Made by a program: the position numbers and the translations under genes. Positions 1 to 8,673 of a DNA stretch of 64,000 nt are shown here, piece by piece. The notes below the pieces were generated by a model that was given only the letters and a program-made list of their open reading frames with translations, was not told where the DNA came from and ran no database searches. Within the stretch, counting starts at the first letter, position 1. Each line of letters starts with the position of its first letter. Origin of the DNA: Breznakiella homolactica (GTDB taxonomy: Bacteria > Spirochaetota > Spirochaetia > Treponematales > Breznakiellaceae); NCBI RefSeq assembly GCF_016616095.2, contig NZ_CP067089.2, positions 1,178,001 to 1,242,000 on the forward strand, given 5' to 3'.

Positions 1-82
1 CGGTGGAACGGGTTTCAATCACGTTCCCGCAGGCGCAGGTAATTTTAGTGGGTTCGTATTTGGGATGAATTCCGTCTTTCAT
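1..82 (-). CDS. rpmE: 50S ribosomal protein L31 (partial, N-terminus)
   Basis: Reading the minus strand from 82 gives [19 protein letters not shown] and then NVIETRST before the window ends. This is the typical start of L31, including the first Cys pair (CAC) of the zinc-binding form. An in-frame ATG also lies 6 bases upstream (88), but the GGAGG at about 92-96 is only 2 bases from it and a normal 8 bases from the ATG at 82, so 82 is preferred. It lies about 65 bp downstream of rho on the same strand, the common rho-rpmE order. The remaining C-terminal part is outside the window. Confidence 0.9.
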   Translation of the reverse strand, partial: MKDGIHPKYEPTKITCACGNVIETRST

Positions 83-146
83 CTTCATATCCTCCAAGTA
101 TCAATATACTAAAAAATAGGTAAAACGCAAAATTTTACGGCTGCGG

Positions 147-1988
147 TTAATCCATTCCGGCGGATCCGGTATTCATGGACCGCAGGAACGCCTCATTATT
201 CTTGCTTTTCTTCATCTTGTCAATAAGGAGTTCGATAATCTCCACGTCATCCAGGGGGTTGATAACCTTCCGGAGTATCCAAATCCGCTGCATTTCCTCT
301 TCCGTGAGGAGCAGTTCCTCTTTCCGGGTTCCGGATTTTTTGATGTTGATCGCCGGGAACAGGCGGCGGTCGGAGATACGCCGGTCCAGGTTGATTTCCA
401 TGTTGCCGGTTCCTTTGAATTCCTCGAAAATAACTTCGTCCATGCGGCTCCCGGTTTCCACCAGGGCGGTTGAAATGATGGTCAGGCTGCCGCCTTCCTC
501 GATATTCCGGGCCGCGCCGAAGAAACGCTTGGGTTTGTGCAGGGCGTTGGAGTCCACACCGCCGGAAAGGATCTTTCCCGACGTGGGGACGGTCTGGTTG
601 TACGCCCGGGCGAGCCGGGTGATGGAGTCCAGAAGGATAACCACATCCTTTTTATGCTCCACCAGGCGCTTCGCCTTTTCGAGGACCATCTCCGCGACCT
701 GCACGTGCCGGGTCGCCTGTTCGTCAAAGGTAGAGGAAATAACCTCCGCCCGGACGGTCCGTTCCATATCGGTAACTTCCTCGGGCCGTTCATCGATAAG
801 AAGAACGATCAGGTATACCTCGGGGTGGTTCCGCGTGATGGCGTTGGCTATTTTCTGCATCATGATGGTCTTTCCCGTCCGGGGAGGCGCGACGATAATA
901 GCCCGCTGGCCTTTGCCGATGGGACAGAAAAGATTGATGATCCTGGGGGAAATTTCCTCGGTGGTGGTTTCCAGGTTGAGTTTCTCATTCGGGTACAGGG
1001 GGGTCAGGTTGTCAAAGGGAATGCGGTTCTGCGCCACCGTGGGGTCGTCGTAGTTTACCGTCTCCACCCGGAGCATGGCGAAGAAACGTTCCCCTTCCTT
1101 GGGGCTCCTGATCTGGCCGTAAACGGTATCGCCGGTCTTAAGGGCAAAAAGCCGGATCTGGCTGGGACTGATATAAATATCGTCCGGGCCGGGAAGATAG
1201 GAATTCTGGGGGCTCCGGAGGAACCCGTATCCGTCGGGCAGGATCTCCAGCGAACCGTAGGCGTAGATGATGCCGCCCCGTTCGGTATGGGCCTTAAGGG
1301 TGGAAAAAATAACTTCCTGTTTTTTCATGGCTACCATATCCTCGTGGGATATGCCGTAGCACGCCGCCAGGTCCCGGAGATCCATCATATTGAGCCTGGT
1401 TAATTCGTTTATTGAAAGTCTCGGTTTGCCGTTATCCTGGTCGCTCCGGGGTTCGGGTTTTCCGTAGATATCGGGCATGGGAGGAAGGCTTTTCGGAAGT
1501 CCCGGCACGGGTCCGGATGCGACCTGGGCCGTCCCGTTGCTGCCCGGTCCCTGGGCGCCGCCCCGGTCATAGGGCCGCCGGCCTTTGCCCCGGCCCTGGA
1601 AATTAGCGGTGGCTCCGCCCGTTTCGGGAACGGATTCGCCGGATTCCGGCGGGGTATTCTCATTCCCCTCGGAGAATGAGTCCTGGTCACCCTGATGCGG
1701 GGCCTTTCTGCCCCCCGAAGACCGGGAAGCGGCTTTTTTGGGCCGGGCGCGGACTACCACAGCCTTGCCCTGGTTTTCGGCCCCGTCGTCGGAAGCGTTT
1801 TCTTCCGAGGATGTTTTTTCCTGGGCTTCTCCGCCGTAATCCTGGGAAGAGGCTTCCGGGCTGTCGAATGCCTGGGAAGAGGTTTCCCGGGGAACAGCAT
1901 CAGCCAGGGCTAATTCACCCTGCTCCGTTCCTCTGGATTCCGCCGCGTTATCATTTTTTGTCTGTCTTGTTTTCTTCACAATTGCCAT
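147..1988 (-). CDS. rho: Transcription termination factor Rho with long low-complexity N-terminal extension
   Basis: ATP-dependent RNA translocase that ends transcription of untranslated RNA. The 613-residue product is much longer than the roughly 420 of E. coli Rho. Residues 1-190 are a hydrophilic, Ser/Glu/Pro/Gly-rich extension. The Rho N-terminal helical domain follows ([20 protein letters not shown], about 193-212), then the RNA-binding cold-shock-like domain ([17 protein letters not shown], about 244-310). The ATPase carries Walker A APPRTGKT (about 367-374) and Walker [17 protein letters not shown]. Insertions ahead of the RNA-binding domain are known in Rho of several phyla, so the extension is unusual rather than unique. 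The next gene downstream is rpmE. Confidence 0.97.
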   Translation of the reverse strand: MAIVKKTRQTKNDNAAESRGTEQGELALADAVPRETSSQAFDSPEASSQDYGGEAQEKTSSEENASDDGAENQGKAVVVRARPKKAASRSSGGRKAPHQGDQDSFSEGNENTPPESGESVPETGGATANFQGRGKGRRPYDRGGAQGPGSNGTAQVASGPVPGLPKSLPPMPDIYGKPEPRSDQDNGKPRLSINELTRLNMMDLRDLAACYGISHEDMVAMKKQEVIFSTLKAHTERGGIIYAYGSLEILPDGYGFLRSPQNSYLPGPDDIYISPSQIRLFALKTGDTVYGQIRSPKEGERFFAMLRVETVNYDDPTVAQNRIPFDNLTPLYPNEKLNLETTTEEISPRIINLFCPIGKGQRAIIVAPPRTGKTIMMQKIANAITRNHPEVYLIVLLIDERPEEVTDMERTVRAEVISSTFDEQATRHVQVAEMVLEKAKRLVEHKKDVVILLDSITRLARAYNQTVPTSGKILSGGVDSNALHKPKRFFGAARNIEEGGSLTIISTALVETGSRMDEVIFEEFKGTGNMEINLDRRISDRRLFPAINIKKSGTRKEELLLTEEEMQRIWILRKVINPLDDVEIIELLIDKMKKSKNNEAFLRSMNTGSAGMD

Positions 1989-2173
1989 GGAGTTGCTCCG
2001 TATACGTACCTATCGCACTGAAAGATCTGGTAGGACGTGAATGAATAAGTTATTTTTGCCACGGTTTCTCAAACGTGCTTTTTCCTGTTTGTCTGATTGA
2101 ATTGGTACTGAAAGGATTGTATTAATAACTATAATTCCTTTCGCCTGTTTCTGTCAAGGCAAGCGTTGTCCGG

Positions 2174-2650
2174 CTACCGAATACGGTTATACAGCTCCCG
2201 GAGCGCGTCTTCCGCGGCGGCCCGCCGGATCGTGTTCCTGGATCCGGTATACCGGTACTCCCGGGCGGATGTGCCCGATCCGGAAATTGTAACCGCGATC
2301 CATACGGTCCCCACGGGAAGACCGGATCCGTCGCCGTCGGGGCCCGCCAGACCGGTAACGGAAACCCCGCACTGGACGCCGCTTTTTTGGCAGGCTCCGG
2401 AGGACATCGCCCGGGCACAGGCTTCGCTGACCGCTCCGTGCCGGGATATCAGGTCCGGGTCTACCCCCAGCATGCTGGTTTTTGATTCAATGCTGTAAGT
2501 AACATAAGAACCCCAGAATACCTTCGAGGCTCCGGGGACAGATGCCATCAGATCCGCCACAAGGCCGGCGGTGCAGGACTCGGCCGCCGCCAAACGCCAC
2601 GATTTTTCCGCCAGTTTTTTAATTATGGATGACACTGTATCATCAGCCAT
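2174..2650 (-). CDS. pncC: CinA C-terminal-type nicotinamide-nucleotide amidohydrolase
   Basis: 158 residues forming a stand-alone CinA C-terminal domain, which deamidates nicotinamide mononucleotide in pyridine nucleotide salvage. Family signatures seen are AAAESCTAGLVADLMASVPG, the segment with YVTYSIESKTSMLGV, HGAVSEACARAM, and the glycine-rich VSVTGLAGPDG followed by PVGTVWIA. The MoaB-like N-terminal half of full CinA is absent, as in many bacteria. The start overlaps the end of the bactofilin gene by 8 bases, so the two are likely translated from one message. Confidence 0.9.
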   Translation of the reverse strand: MADDTVSSIIKKLAEKSWRLAAAESCTAGLVADLMASVPGASKVFWGSYVTYSIESKTSMLGVDPDLISRHGAVSEACARAMSSGACQKSGVQCGVSVTGLAGPDGDGSGLPVGTVWIAVTISGSGTSAREYRYTGSRNTIRRAAAEDALRELYNRIR

Positions 2651-3068
2651 TGTTTCTCTGCAGTTCCGCCTTTATCTCCTCCGTGGGACGGGAAAATATT
2701 TCCACATCCTTGTCGAGGCCGGTCATGCTGCATTGCCCCTCAAAAAGAACGCCGTCCGCGATCCGGAGATGGGCCGCCTGTATATCTCCCCGGACTTCCG
2801 CGCCGGGGAACATATCAATTTTATCAACCGCCCGGACGGATCCGATTACGGTCCCGTATACGGTAAGGGATGCCACGGAAATGTGATCCGCTTCAACCAG
2901 GGCTCCCTTGTCGATAATCAGCGCGCCGGTAGCTTCGATGGTACCTTTGAATTTCCCCTGAATTTTAAGGGTTTCCTTAAACTTGAGCCGGCCGCTGAAC
3001 TGGGTTGTGTTTCCGAACACGACAATCGGAGCGGCGCCTTTTTTTGCAGACCCTGAATATTTTGCCAT
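2643..3068 (-). CDS. Bactofilin (polymer-forming cytoskeletal protein)
   Basis: 141 residues with the right-handed beta-helix pattern of bactofilins (DUF583): FSGRLKFKETLKIQGKFKG, ATGALIIDKGALVEADHI, ASLTVYGTVIGSV and AVDKIDMFPGAEVRGDIQ. Each is a short strand-turn repeat of about 16-18 residues. Bactofilins polymerise without nucleotide and act in cell shape and envelope organisation, including in spirochaetes. The gene sits 8 bp downstream of a response-regulator gene and overlaps pncC, in a minus-strand run. No membrane anchor is visible. Confidence 0.9.
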   Translation of the reverse strand: MAKYSGSAKKGAAPIVVFGNTTQFSGRLKFKETLKIQGKFKGTIEATGALIIDKGALVEADHISVASLTVYGTVIGSVRAVDKIDMFPGAEVRGDIQAAHLRIADGVLFEGQCSMTGLDKDVEIFSRPTEEIKAELQRNNG

Positions 3069-3076
3069 GAAGTATC

Positions 3077-3805
3077 CTATTTGACCATATCCGGCTCGGG
3101 CCGGGAATCCCGTCTGATTTGGTTTTCCAGAGTTTTGAGGCCGATTTCCTTTTTCTTAAGATCGTCCCATTCAACCATGGTCCGTTCGATCCGCGCGTCC
3201 AGCTCGGCGATGTTCTTGCGCACCGCGGCGGTCTTAGCCTGAACCGCCTGGACCACCTTAACGGTGGCCTCTTCATCCATGGTTATTCCCTTCTGGTTAA
3301 AGACCGCGATGGTATTGTCCAGGTCATCCATGCTCTGGAGGAAGGCCGCAACTTTATTTTTCATATCCGTGCTCAGTTCTTCCGCCAGGGTAAGCCGGGA
3401 TTCGCGGACAACGATCTGTCCCAGAAGCTCGCGGTTCCGCAGGACCGCCCGGATACGGGCGAGGACAACGGAAAAATTGTAGGGTTTGGTAATGTAATCA
3501 TCCACACCGAGCTCAAACCCTTCGACCTTATCCTTGACATCATCCATGGCGGAAAACATGATAATGGGAATTTCCCGGTATTTCGGATCATTTTTAAGGG
3601 TCTTGGTTACTTCCCAGCCGGACATCTTGGGCATAATATTGTCGAGCATAATCAGGTCGGGCATAAACCGCTTTACCTTTTCCAGGGCTTCGACCCCGTC
3701 CTCGGCCTTTTCGACAATAAACCCAAGTTTGGTCAGCATCACATCGAAGAACTCAAGGTTTATCTGTTCATCATCAACGATGAGTATCTTCTTTCGGGAA
3801 TTCAT
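3077..3805 (-). CDS. Response regulator with helical output region
   Basis: 242 residues. The N-terminal receiver domain (1-125) has the acidic pair in ILIVDDEQ (D11, D12), the phospho-acceptor D55 in IMLDNIMP, and the conserved Lys in GVDDYITKPYN. The C-terminal 115 residues are Glu/Lys/Ala-rich and predicted helical, with no recognised DNA-binding or enzymatic domain; the output is therefore unknown and may be protein-protein contact. No histidine kinase gene lies nearby. It is 8 bp upstream of the bactofilin gene, so the two are probably co-expressed. Confidence 0.88.
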   Translation of the reverse strand: MNSRKKILIVDDEQINLEFFDVMLTKLGFIVEKAEDGVEALEKVKRFMPDLIMLDNIMPKMSGWEVTKTLKNDPKYREIPIIMFSAMDDVKDKVEGFELGVDDYITKPYNFSVVLARIRAVLRNRELLGQIVVRESRLTLAEELSTDMKNKVAAFLQSMDDLDNTIAVFNQKGITMDEEATVKVVQAVQAKTAAVRKNIAELDARIERTMVEWDDLKKKEIGLKTLENQIRRDSRPEPDMVK

Positions 3806-3872
3806 ATCTTCCTTCCTTTGATTAATCCAGGGGAAAAACCGTATTTCATTTTCCTACGACCATAATATCTTG

Positions 3873-5495
3873 TCAATCGGAATCATGGTATTTCGATTTT
3901 CTGATTTTTATGATTTTTACCACAATTCCCGTAGTCAAAGCAAGCAGGGAGGCCCAGACAAAGATTTTCGCCAGGTAATCCCCCCACCGGGTATACAGGG
4001 TCGTGCCGGCGGCAACGGGCACAGATACGGTGAGCTGGCTTTCGGTAAAGGGTTCGGCCATGGCGATGATCCGCCCGTTGGGGTCAATTCCGCAGGTCTG
4101 GCCCGACGCGGTGGACCGTACCATGGACCGGCGGTTCTCCACGGTGCGGAAGACCGCCATGGACAGGTGCTGCATCTGCGCGGGCAGACTGTGGGACCAG
4201 GCGTCGTTGGTAAGGTTGACAATCACCTCCGCCCCGTTCCGGACAAATTCCCGGGAAATATATCCGAAGGTATCCTCAAAGCAGATGGGTGTGGAAAACC
4301 GAAGTCCGTTGATATCGAAAACCGTGGCGTCCGCGCCTTTTTCCCAGAAGTGGGTATCCGCGTTCGCCAGGGCTTCATACACCCAGGGAAGCTGTTTCCC
4401 GTAAGGGAAATGCTCCGTAAAAGGCACCAGGTGCAGCTTCCGGTACTGACCGGCAATCTCGCCCCGGTCAAAGAGCATCGCCGCGTTGTAATCCACCCGC
4501 TCCCAGGTTCCGTTTTCGCTCAGCTCCCGGCGGGCGTCGTCGTTCCCGATCACAAAGGGAACGGTCTGCTCCGAGAGGAAGTCCAGCAGTTCCCGGACAA
4601 GCTCATAGGAACCGCGGTCTTCACGGTAGGTGGTATGCCAGTGGATCCGGGGAACAAAGGCGGTCTCGGACCAGACCACAACATCGGGTTTATCTTCCTG
4701 GTCCAGGGCTTCCAGGGAAAGCCGTTTTAATGTTTCGTAGTTCATCCGGTACTGCGCAAGGCCGCCCCGCCAGGGGTCGGTGTTGTGCTGGATCAGGGCA
4801 AAACGCGCCGCCGGCGCCGTGGAATAATCCTTTTGGGATGCGGCGCCGAATATGAGGGTTCCCCCCAGGGCCGCAATCCATAGGGCCGCGAAAAACCATT
4901 CCCGCCTGAAAAAAACCGTTAGGCTGCTCCGGTCAAAACCGTTCTTCAGGGCCCGGGCAATATACGCCGAAGGAAAAATCACCAGGGCCGATACCGCCCA
5001 GACGCCGCCAAGGCTGGCGATCTGGATTACCGGCAGCATATTCCACTGGGAGTATCCGGTTATGCCGTAGGGGTATCCCAGGAAGCCCTGGGTCCGCAGG
5101 TACTCATAGGCGATCCAGAGCGCCCACTGCAGGATGTACCCGCGCCGGGGAAAGAGCAGCGCCGCGCCTTTCAGAACCGGAAAAAGAACGGCGAAATAGA
5201 AAAGGTAAATTATACCGACGATGAGTCCCGCCAGGGGATGGAATACGCTGAGCCAGTAATTGAACAGACCGTAGGCGGCGTATCCGTACAGGGCTCCCCA
5301 GAAAATGGAGGCTTTTATGCCGACATCATTGATAAGCCAGAAAATAGGAATATAGGCGATCCAGGCAAGAAGGGGGAGACCGTTTTCAAAAAGAAGATTC
5401 GGAAAGGAGGCGGCAAAAAGAACGACCCCCGCAATCAGCGCGCAGAAGTGCAGAAGGAATCGGCGCAGGCCGGGCCGGCTGAAAACTGGCGTCAT
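3873..5495 (-). CDS. lnt: Apolipoprotein N-acyltransferase
   Basis: Inner-membrane enzyme that adds the third acyl chain to the N-terminal Cys of lipoproteins. The 540-residue product has an N-terminal block of about six membrane helices (roughly 10-215) and a nitrilase-like domain. The catalytic Glu-Lys-Cys triad is visible: E277 in VVWSETAF, K353 in YRKLHLVPF, and C405 in PICFEDTF. A last membrane helix lies near the C-terminus (FVWASLLALTTGIVVKI). It is consistent with the several lipoproteins encoded in this window. The HU-type gene lies just upstream on the same strand. Confidence 0.96.
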   Translation of the reverse strand: MTPVFSRPGLRRFLLHFCALIAGVVLFAASFPNLLFENGLPLLAWIAYIPIFWLINDVGIKASIFWGALYGYAAYGLFNYWLSVFHPLAGLIVGIIYLFYFAVLFPVLKGAALLFPRRGYILQWALWIAYEYLRTQGFLGYPYGITGYSQWNMLPVIQIASLGGVWAVSALVIFPSAYIARALKNGFDRSSLTVFFRREWFFAALWIAALGGTLIFGAASQKDYSTAPAARFALIQHNTDPWRGGLAQYRMNYETLKRLSLEALDQEDKPDVVVWSETAFVPRIHWHTTYREDRGSYELVRELLDFLSEQTVPFVIGNDDARRELSENGTWERVDYNAAMLFDRGEIAGQYRKLHLVPFTEHFPYGKQLPWVYEALANADTHFWEKGADATVFDINGLRFSTPICFEDTFGYISREFVRNGAEVIVNLTNDAWSHSLPAQMQHLSMAVFRTVENRRSMVRSTASGQTCGIDPNGRIIAMAEPFTESQLTVSVPVAAGTTLYTRWGDYLAKIFVWASLLALTTGIVVKIIKIRKSKYHDSD

Positions 5496-5516
5496 AGGGC
5501 TGAGACCGGCCCCGTA

Positions 5517-5828
5517 TTATTCGGCTTTGTCGGTGATATTCCAGACATCCTGTTTTAACTCTTTTCCCGGCCGGAATGCCGCCACTCCGTGGGAATTTAC
5601 CGATACGGGCTCGCCGGTCTTGGGATTCCGTGCCTTTTTCCGCCCCTTCCGGACACGGATTTCAAAGGTCCCGAATCCCCGCAGTTCAATAACATGGTTT
5701 TTTATAAGGGCATCCTTTATTTCATCCACAAAAGAATCGACCACCATCCGAATATCCTTCCGGTTAAGTCCTTTCTTCTGATAGATTGAATCAATAATGT
5801 CAGCTTTGGTAACTTTATTCCCCGCCAT
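5517..5828 (-). CDS. HU/IHF-family DNA-binding protein
   Basis: Small basic histone-like DNA-bending protein. From the ATG at 5828 it has 103 residues, MAGNKVTKADIIDSIYQKKG onward, with the HU arm signature GFGTFEIRVRKGRKKARNP and GEPVSVNSHGVAAFRPGKEL. A longer reading from 5846 adds six residues, but the GGGGG just before the inner ATG and alignment with the usual HU N-terminus favour 5828. Whether it is HU or an IHF-like paralogue cannot be decided from this sequence alone. Confidence 0.93.
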   Translation of the reverse strand: MAGNKVTKADIIDSIYQKKGLNRKDIRMVVDSFVDEIKDALIKNHVIELRGFGTFEIRVRKGRKKARNPKTGEPVSVNSHGVAAFRPGKELKQDVWNITDKAE

Positions 5829-5895
5829 TACGCCCCCAATATCCATGTTTTCCCGGAGGAATCATGGGACCGGAATCACAGCCGGCACGTACCTA

Positions 5896-6171
5896 TTACT
5901 GTGCTGTTTTAAGAGAATTGAACAGCAGCTGCATCCGTGATTTTTTCCGGGACGCAGCGTTTTTCTTGATAATCCCCTTCTGGGCAGCGGAATCGATTTT
6001 TTTGATCATATCCTTGAGAGCAGCTTCCGCCTCGGGGATATTCTTCTGCTGTGCCAGGACAACGAATTTCTTAACACTGGTACGCACTGAACTTTTTGCG
6101 CTCTTGTTGCGGATACGCCGTTCTTCACTCTGCCGATGGCGTTTTTCTGCTGAACTACTTTTACCTGCCAA
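5896..6171 (-). CDS. rpsT: 30S ribosomal protein S20
   Basis: 91 residues, rich in Lys, Arg and Ala, with the S20 pattern SAEKRHRQSEERRIRNKSAK, SSVRTSVKKF, IDSAAQKGIIKKNAASRKKSRM. S20 binds 16S rRNA during early assembly of the small subunit. It is transcribed on the minus strand with the HU-type gene about 65 bp downstream. Confidence 0.95.
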   Translation of the reverse strand: MAGKSSSAEKRHRQSEERRIRNKSAKSSVRTSVKKFVVLAQQKNIPEAEAALKDMIKKIDSAAQKGIIKKNAASRKKSRMQLLFNSLKTAQ

Positions 6172-6314
6172 AGGAAAACCCCCAAAAAACTAATATTGCT
6201 TATTGAATATACAAAACTCTGCTGTTTTCAAAGCCGCAGCTCTGAAAAACCTTTCGAAAATCAGAATACCAGGCTATCAAAGCGCCGGTATCGTGTCAAT
6301 TGTTATACGTACCG

Positions 6315-6485
6315 CTATTTAAAGTCCGAAGGACGGCGTTCGGTCCGTTTGCATTTTTCGCATTCGGCAACATTCTTAACCTTGCCGTTTTCGAACAGGG
6401 TCTTCATCTTTACTTCTCCCCCGCAGGAGCAGAAAAACTTCTGGGTGGTGCTGGAAGTACGGGCATTCTTACTGGCCTGAGCCAT
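6315..6485 (-). CDS. Small four-cysteine zinc-ribbon protein (56 aa)
   Basis: Minus-strand ORF from ATG at 6485 to TAG at 6315-6317. The product begins MAQASKNARTSSTTQKFFCS and has C19-x-C21 and C42-x2-C45, a typical zinc-ribbon arrangement, with a basic C-terminus (KCKRTERRPSDFK). The message reads AAGGAG with a suitable spacer before ATG, a strong ribosome-binding site. It is short but has the right composition, start signal and paired cysteines, and it lies beside ribosomal and nucleoid protein genes. I do not recognise a named family; a ribosome- or nucleic-acid-binding role is only an inference. Confidence 0.8.
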   Translation of the reverse strand: MAQASKNARTSSTTQKFFCSCGGEVKMKTLFENGKVKNVAECEKCKRTERRPSDFK

Positions 6486-6650
6486 AATTCTTTCTCCTTG
6501 CCATTTTCCTCAATGGCGTCTTTAGGTGTACCTTTTTGTAAGGTCTTTTAATACCATAAGATACTACGTCAGACTACGAACTGTCAACCGCGGCGCTGCG
6601 GATAAAAAGCAAAGAAAAAAATTACACTATAGATGAATTTTTCAATACTG

Positions 6651-6659
6651 TGGTATAAT
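6651..6659 (+). promoter_or_regulatory. Extended -10 promoter of the Rrf2 gene
   Basis: TGGTATAAT is an extended -10 (TGn-TATAAT) about 40 bp upstream of the Rrf2 start codon. No good -35 hexamer is seen, as expected for an extended -10 promoter. Rrf2 proteins often repress their own promoters. Confidence 0.5.
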
Positions 6660-6698
6660 TATATGAGTAAGGTTGTCATAAAAAGTTTTGGAGCAAAT

Positions 6699-7145
6699 AT
6701 GAGAATTACCACCCGCGGCCGCTATGCCCTCAGGGCAATCCTGACGTTGGCCCGCCTAGGCAGTGAGGGCTCTCCGGTTTCAATTAACGTCCTGTCGGAA
6801 CAGGAAAACATTTCCTCTGTTTTTCTGGAGCAGATTTTTTTTAAGCTGCGGAAGGCGGGTATCGTTAACTCGGTACGGGGTCCCGGGGGCGGTTTTTGTT
6901 TTGCCCAGCCGATTGAGAAAATCACTATAAAAGAAGTTTTAGACGCCGCCGGGGAGGCGCTGACGCTGACGCCCTGCAAAAAGACCGACCTAGACTGCCC
7001 GAAGGTCGGTTACTGCCCCGCCCACCCCGTCTGGATGGAAGTAACGAATATAATGAACAACTATTTTAACAGCCTGACCATCGCTTCGGTCCTTGAAAAA
7101 AACGGCGATATAACGGACATTATAGGTGCAGAAATAAACACCTGA
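6699..7145 (+). CDS. Rrf2-family Fe-S-sensing transcription regulator
   Basis: 148 residues from the ATG at 6699 (MRITTRGRYALRAILTLARL), preceded by GGAG with 7 bases spacing; the 22 extra residues of the longer frame do not match the family. The winged helix has VSINVLSEQENISSVFLEQI and RKAGIVNSVRGPGGGFCFAQ. A Cys triplet follows (C-x6-C-x5-C in LTPCKKTDLDCPKVGYCPAH), close to the IscR cluster motif C-x5-C-x5-C, so an iron-sulfur cluster ligand set is likely. No isc or suf genes are in the window. The next gene starts 13 bp downstream and is probably in the same operon. Confidence 0.88.
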   Translation: MRITTRGRYALRAILTLARLGSEGSPVSINVLSEQENISSVFLEQIFFKLRKAGIVNSVRGPGGGFCFAQPIEKITIKEVLDAAGEALTLTPCKKTDLDCPKVGYCPAHPVWMEVTNIMNNYFNSLTIASVLEKNGDITDIIGAEINT

Positions 7146-7158
7146 ATCCGGAGTGTCC

Positions 7159-8661
7159 ATGAAGTATCCTGTAAAGGATGAAAAAGCTTACCAGAAAGTT
7201 ATTGATGCTTTTAAGAAACAGCGCCGGGGCGCAACCCTGGCGGATATTACCGCGCGGACGGCCCTTTCCCTGGAAACAGTCCGTGAACTCGTTCCCGTGG
7301 CGGCGGACGAATTTTCCGGCCGCCTGGAGGTTACCGAATCCGGGGAAATCCTGTATTCCTTTCCCCAGGGATTTTCCAGCAAGTACCGGGGGTTCCGGGC
7401 GGGTTTAAAACGGTTCGGCAAAAAACTGAAGACGGCCCTCAAAACCGCCGGAACCTGGACTTTCAAAGTCTGGATAATGGTCATGCTGGTGGGCTATTTT
7501 GTTTTTTTCATGCTTCTTGCGCTGGCCTCCATGGTCATATCCGTAGGGGCCAGTTCTTCCTCCCGGTCTGACAGCCGTTCCTCAAACCGGGGCGGAGGGT
7601 TCGGCGGGATGTATATGGCGTCGTCCATATTCAACCTTATTATCCGGATCTGGTTTTATTCGGAACTGACCAAACCCCTGGACCCTTCGTATTACAACAA
7701 TCCCCGGAAACGGCCGAAAGGCCGGCCCCTGTACCACGCCATATTCTCATTTGTTTTCGGCGACGGCGACCCCAACGCCGACTGGCCCTCCAGGGAACGG
7801 CAGAGCGTGCTGGCGTATATTCAGGCCAACCGGGGGGTGATCTCCCTGCCGGAGTTTATGACGTTGACGGGGAAATCCCCCGAAGAAGCGGAAAAGGAAA
7901 TCACGGCATACTGCGTCGAATACGAAGGGAGCCCGGAAGCAACCGAAGACGGCACCATTGTATACCGGTTTGACAGTCTGCTCCTCCGGTCCGACACAAA
8001 GGACCGCACGTTCCGGGGATTTTCATCCCCCCTTAAACGGCTTAAGGCGTTTTCGTCCAATTCAAAAAAAATGAATACCTGGTTTTCGGTTATCAACGGG
8101 GTCAACCTGGGATTCGGCTCGTATTTCCTGTTTAATGCCCTCAATACCGGCGCGATCATTACCCAGGCCCAGCTGGAAGCGAGTTCCTACCTGTACGGGG
8201 TTTCGTACGTCCTGTTTTACCGGTTTCTTGAAAATCCCCTGCCGGTAATCACCATCGGCCTCGGGATCATTCCCCTGGTGTTCTCGGCCATCTTCTGGCT
8301 GATTCCCGGACTCCGCAAGCTCTTCAATAAAAAAGAAAATGAAAAGATAAAATTCGAAAACCTCAGGAAGGATGCCTACGCCCGGATATGGGAAAAGCCC
8401 GTTGATTTTTCCGAAAAGGAAATAGACCCCCAGACGGAACTGTGCCGCCCCGAGAATATGGAAACCAGCCGGGAGACCATCATAAAGGAAATAGGCAGCT
8501 ATGCCATGCCGGAGGTTGCCCTGGATGACCGCGGAAACACCCGGTATACCTTTACCGGTCTGCAGCATGAAAAGGAAGCCCTGAAAAAATACCGTGACGA
8601 AATCGATCCCGCGGAAGCCGAGCTGGGAAAAACCATCTTCGACAGCCACGGCAGGGAGTAG
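7159..8661 (+). CDS. Membrane protein with repeated winged-helix-like modules, function unknown
   Basis: 500 residues from the ATG at 7159 (GGAG 5 bases upstream); a GTG two codons earlier is less likely. A module of about 60 residues near the N-terminus (KKQRRGATLADITARTALSL, then EVTESGEILYSF) recurs after the first membrane segment (QANRGVISLPEFMTLTGKSP, then EATEDGTIVYRF). A shorter third version near the C-terminus ends in ALDDRGNTRYTFTG. Each looks like a helix-turn-helix plus a beta wing. Hydrophobic segments lie at about 110-135, 310-330 and 355-385. It is probably co-transcribed with the Rrf2 gene. I do not recognise a named family. Confidence 0.75.
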   Translation: MKYPVKDEKAYQKVIDAFKKQRRGATLADITARTALSLETVRELVPVAADEFSGRLEVTESGEILYSFPQGFSSKYRGFRAGLKRFGKKLKTALKTAGTWTFKVWIMVMLVGYFVFFMLLALASMVISVGASSSSRSDSRSSNRGGGFGGMYMASSIFNLIIRIWFYSELTKPLDPSYYNNPRKRPKGRPLYHAIFSFVFGDGDPNADWPSRERQSVLAYIQANRGVISLPEFMTLTGKSPEEAEKEITAYCVEYEGSPEATEDGTIVYRFDSLLLRSDTKDRTFRGFSSPLKRLKAFSSNSKKMNTWFSVINGVNLGFGSYFLFNALNTGAIITQAQLEASSYLYGVSYVLFYRFLENPLPVITIGLGIIPLVFSAIFWLIPGLRKLFNKKENEKIKFENLRKDAYARIWEKPVDFSEKEIDPQTELCRPENMETSRETIIKEIGSYAMPEVALDDRGNTRYTFTGLQHEKEALKKYRDEIDPAEAELGKTIFDSHGRE

Positions 8662-8673
8662 TCCTCCGGCAGC

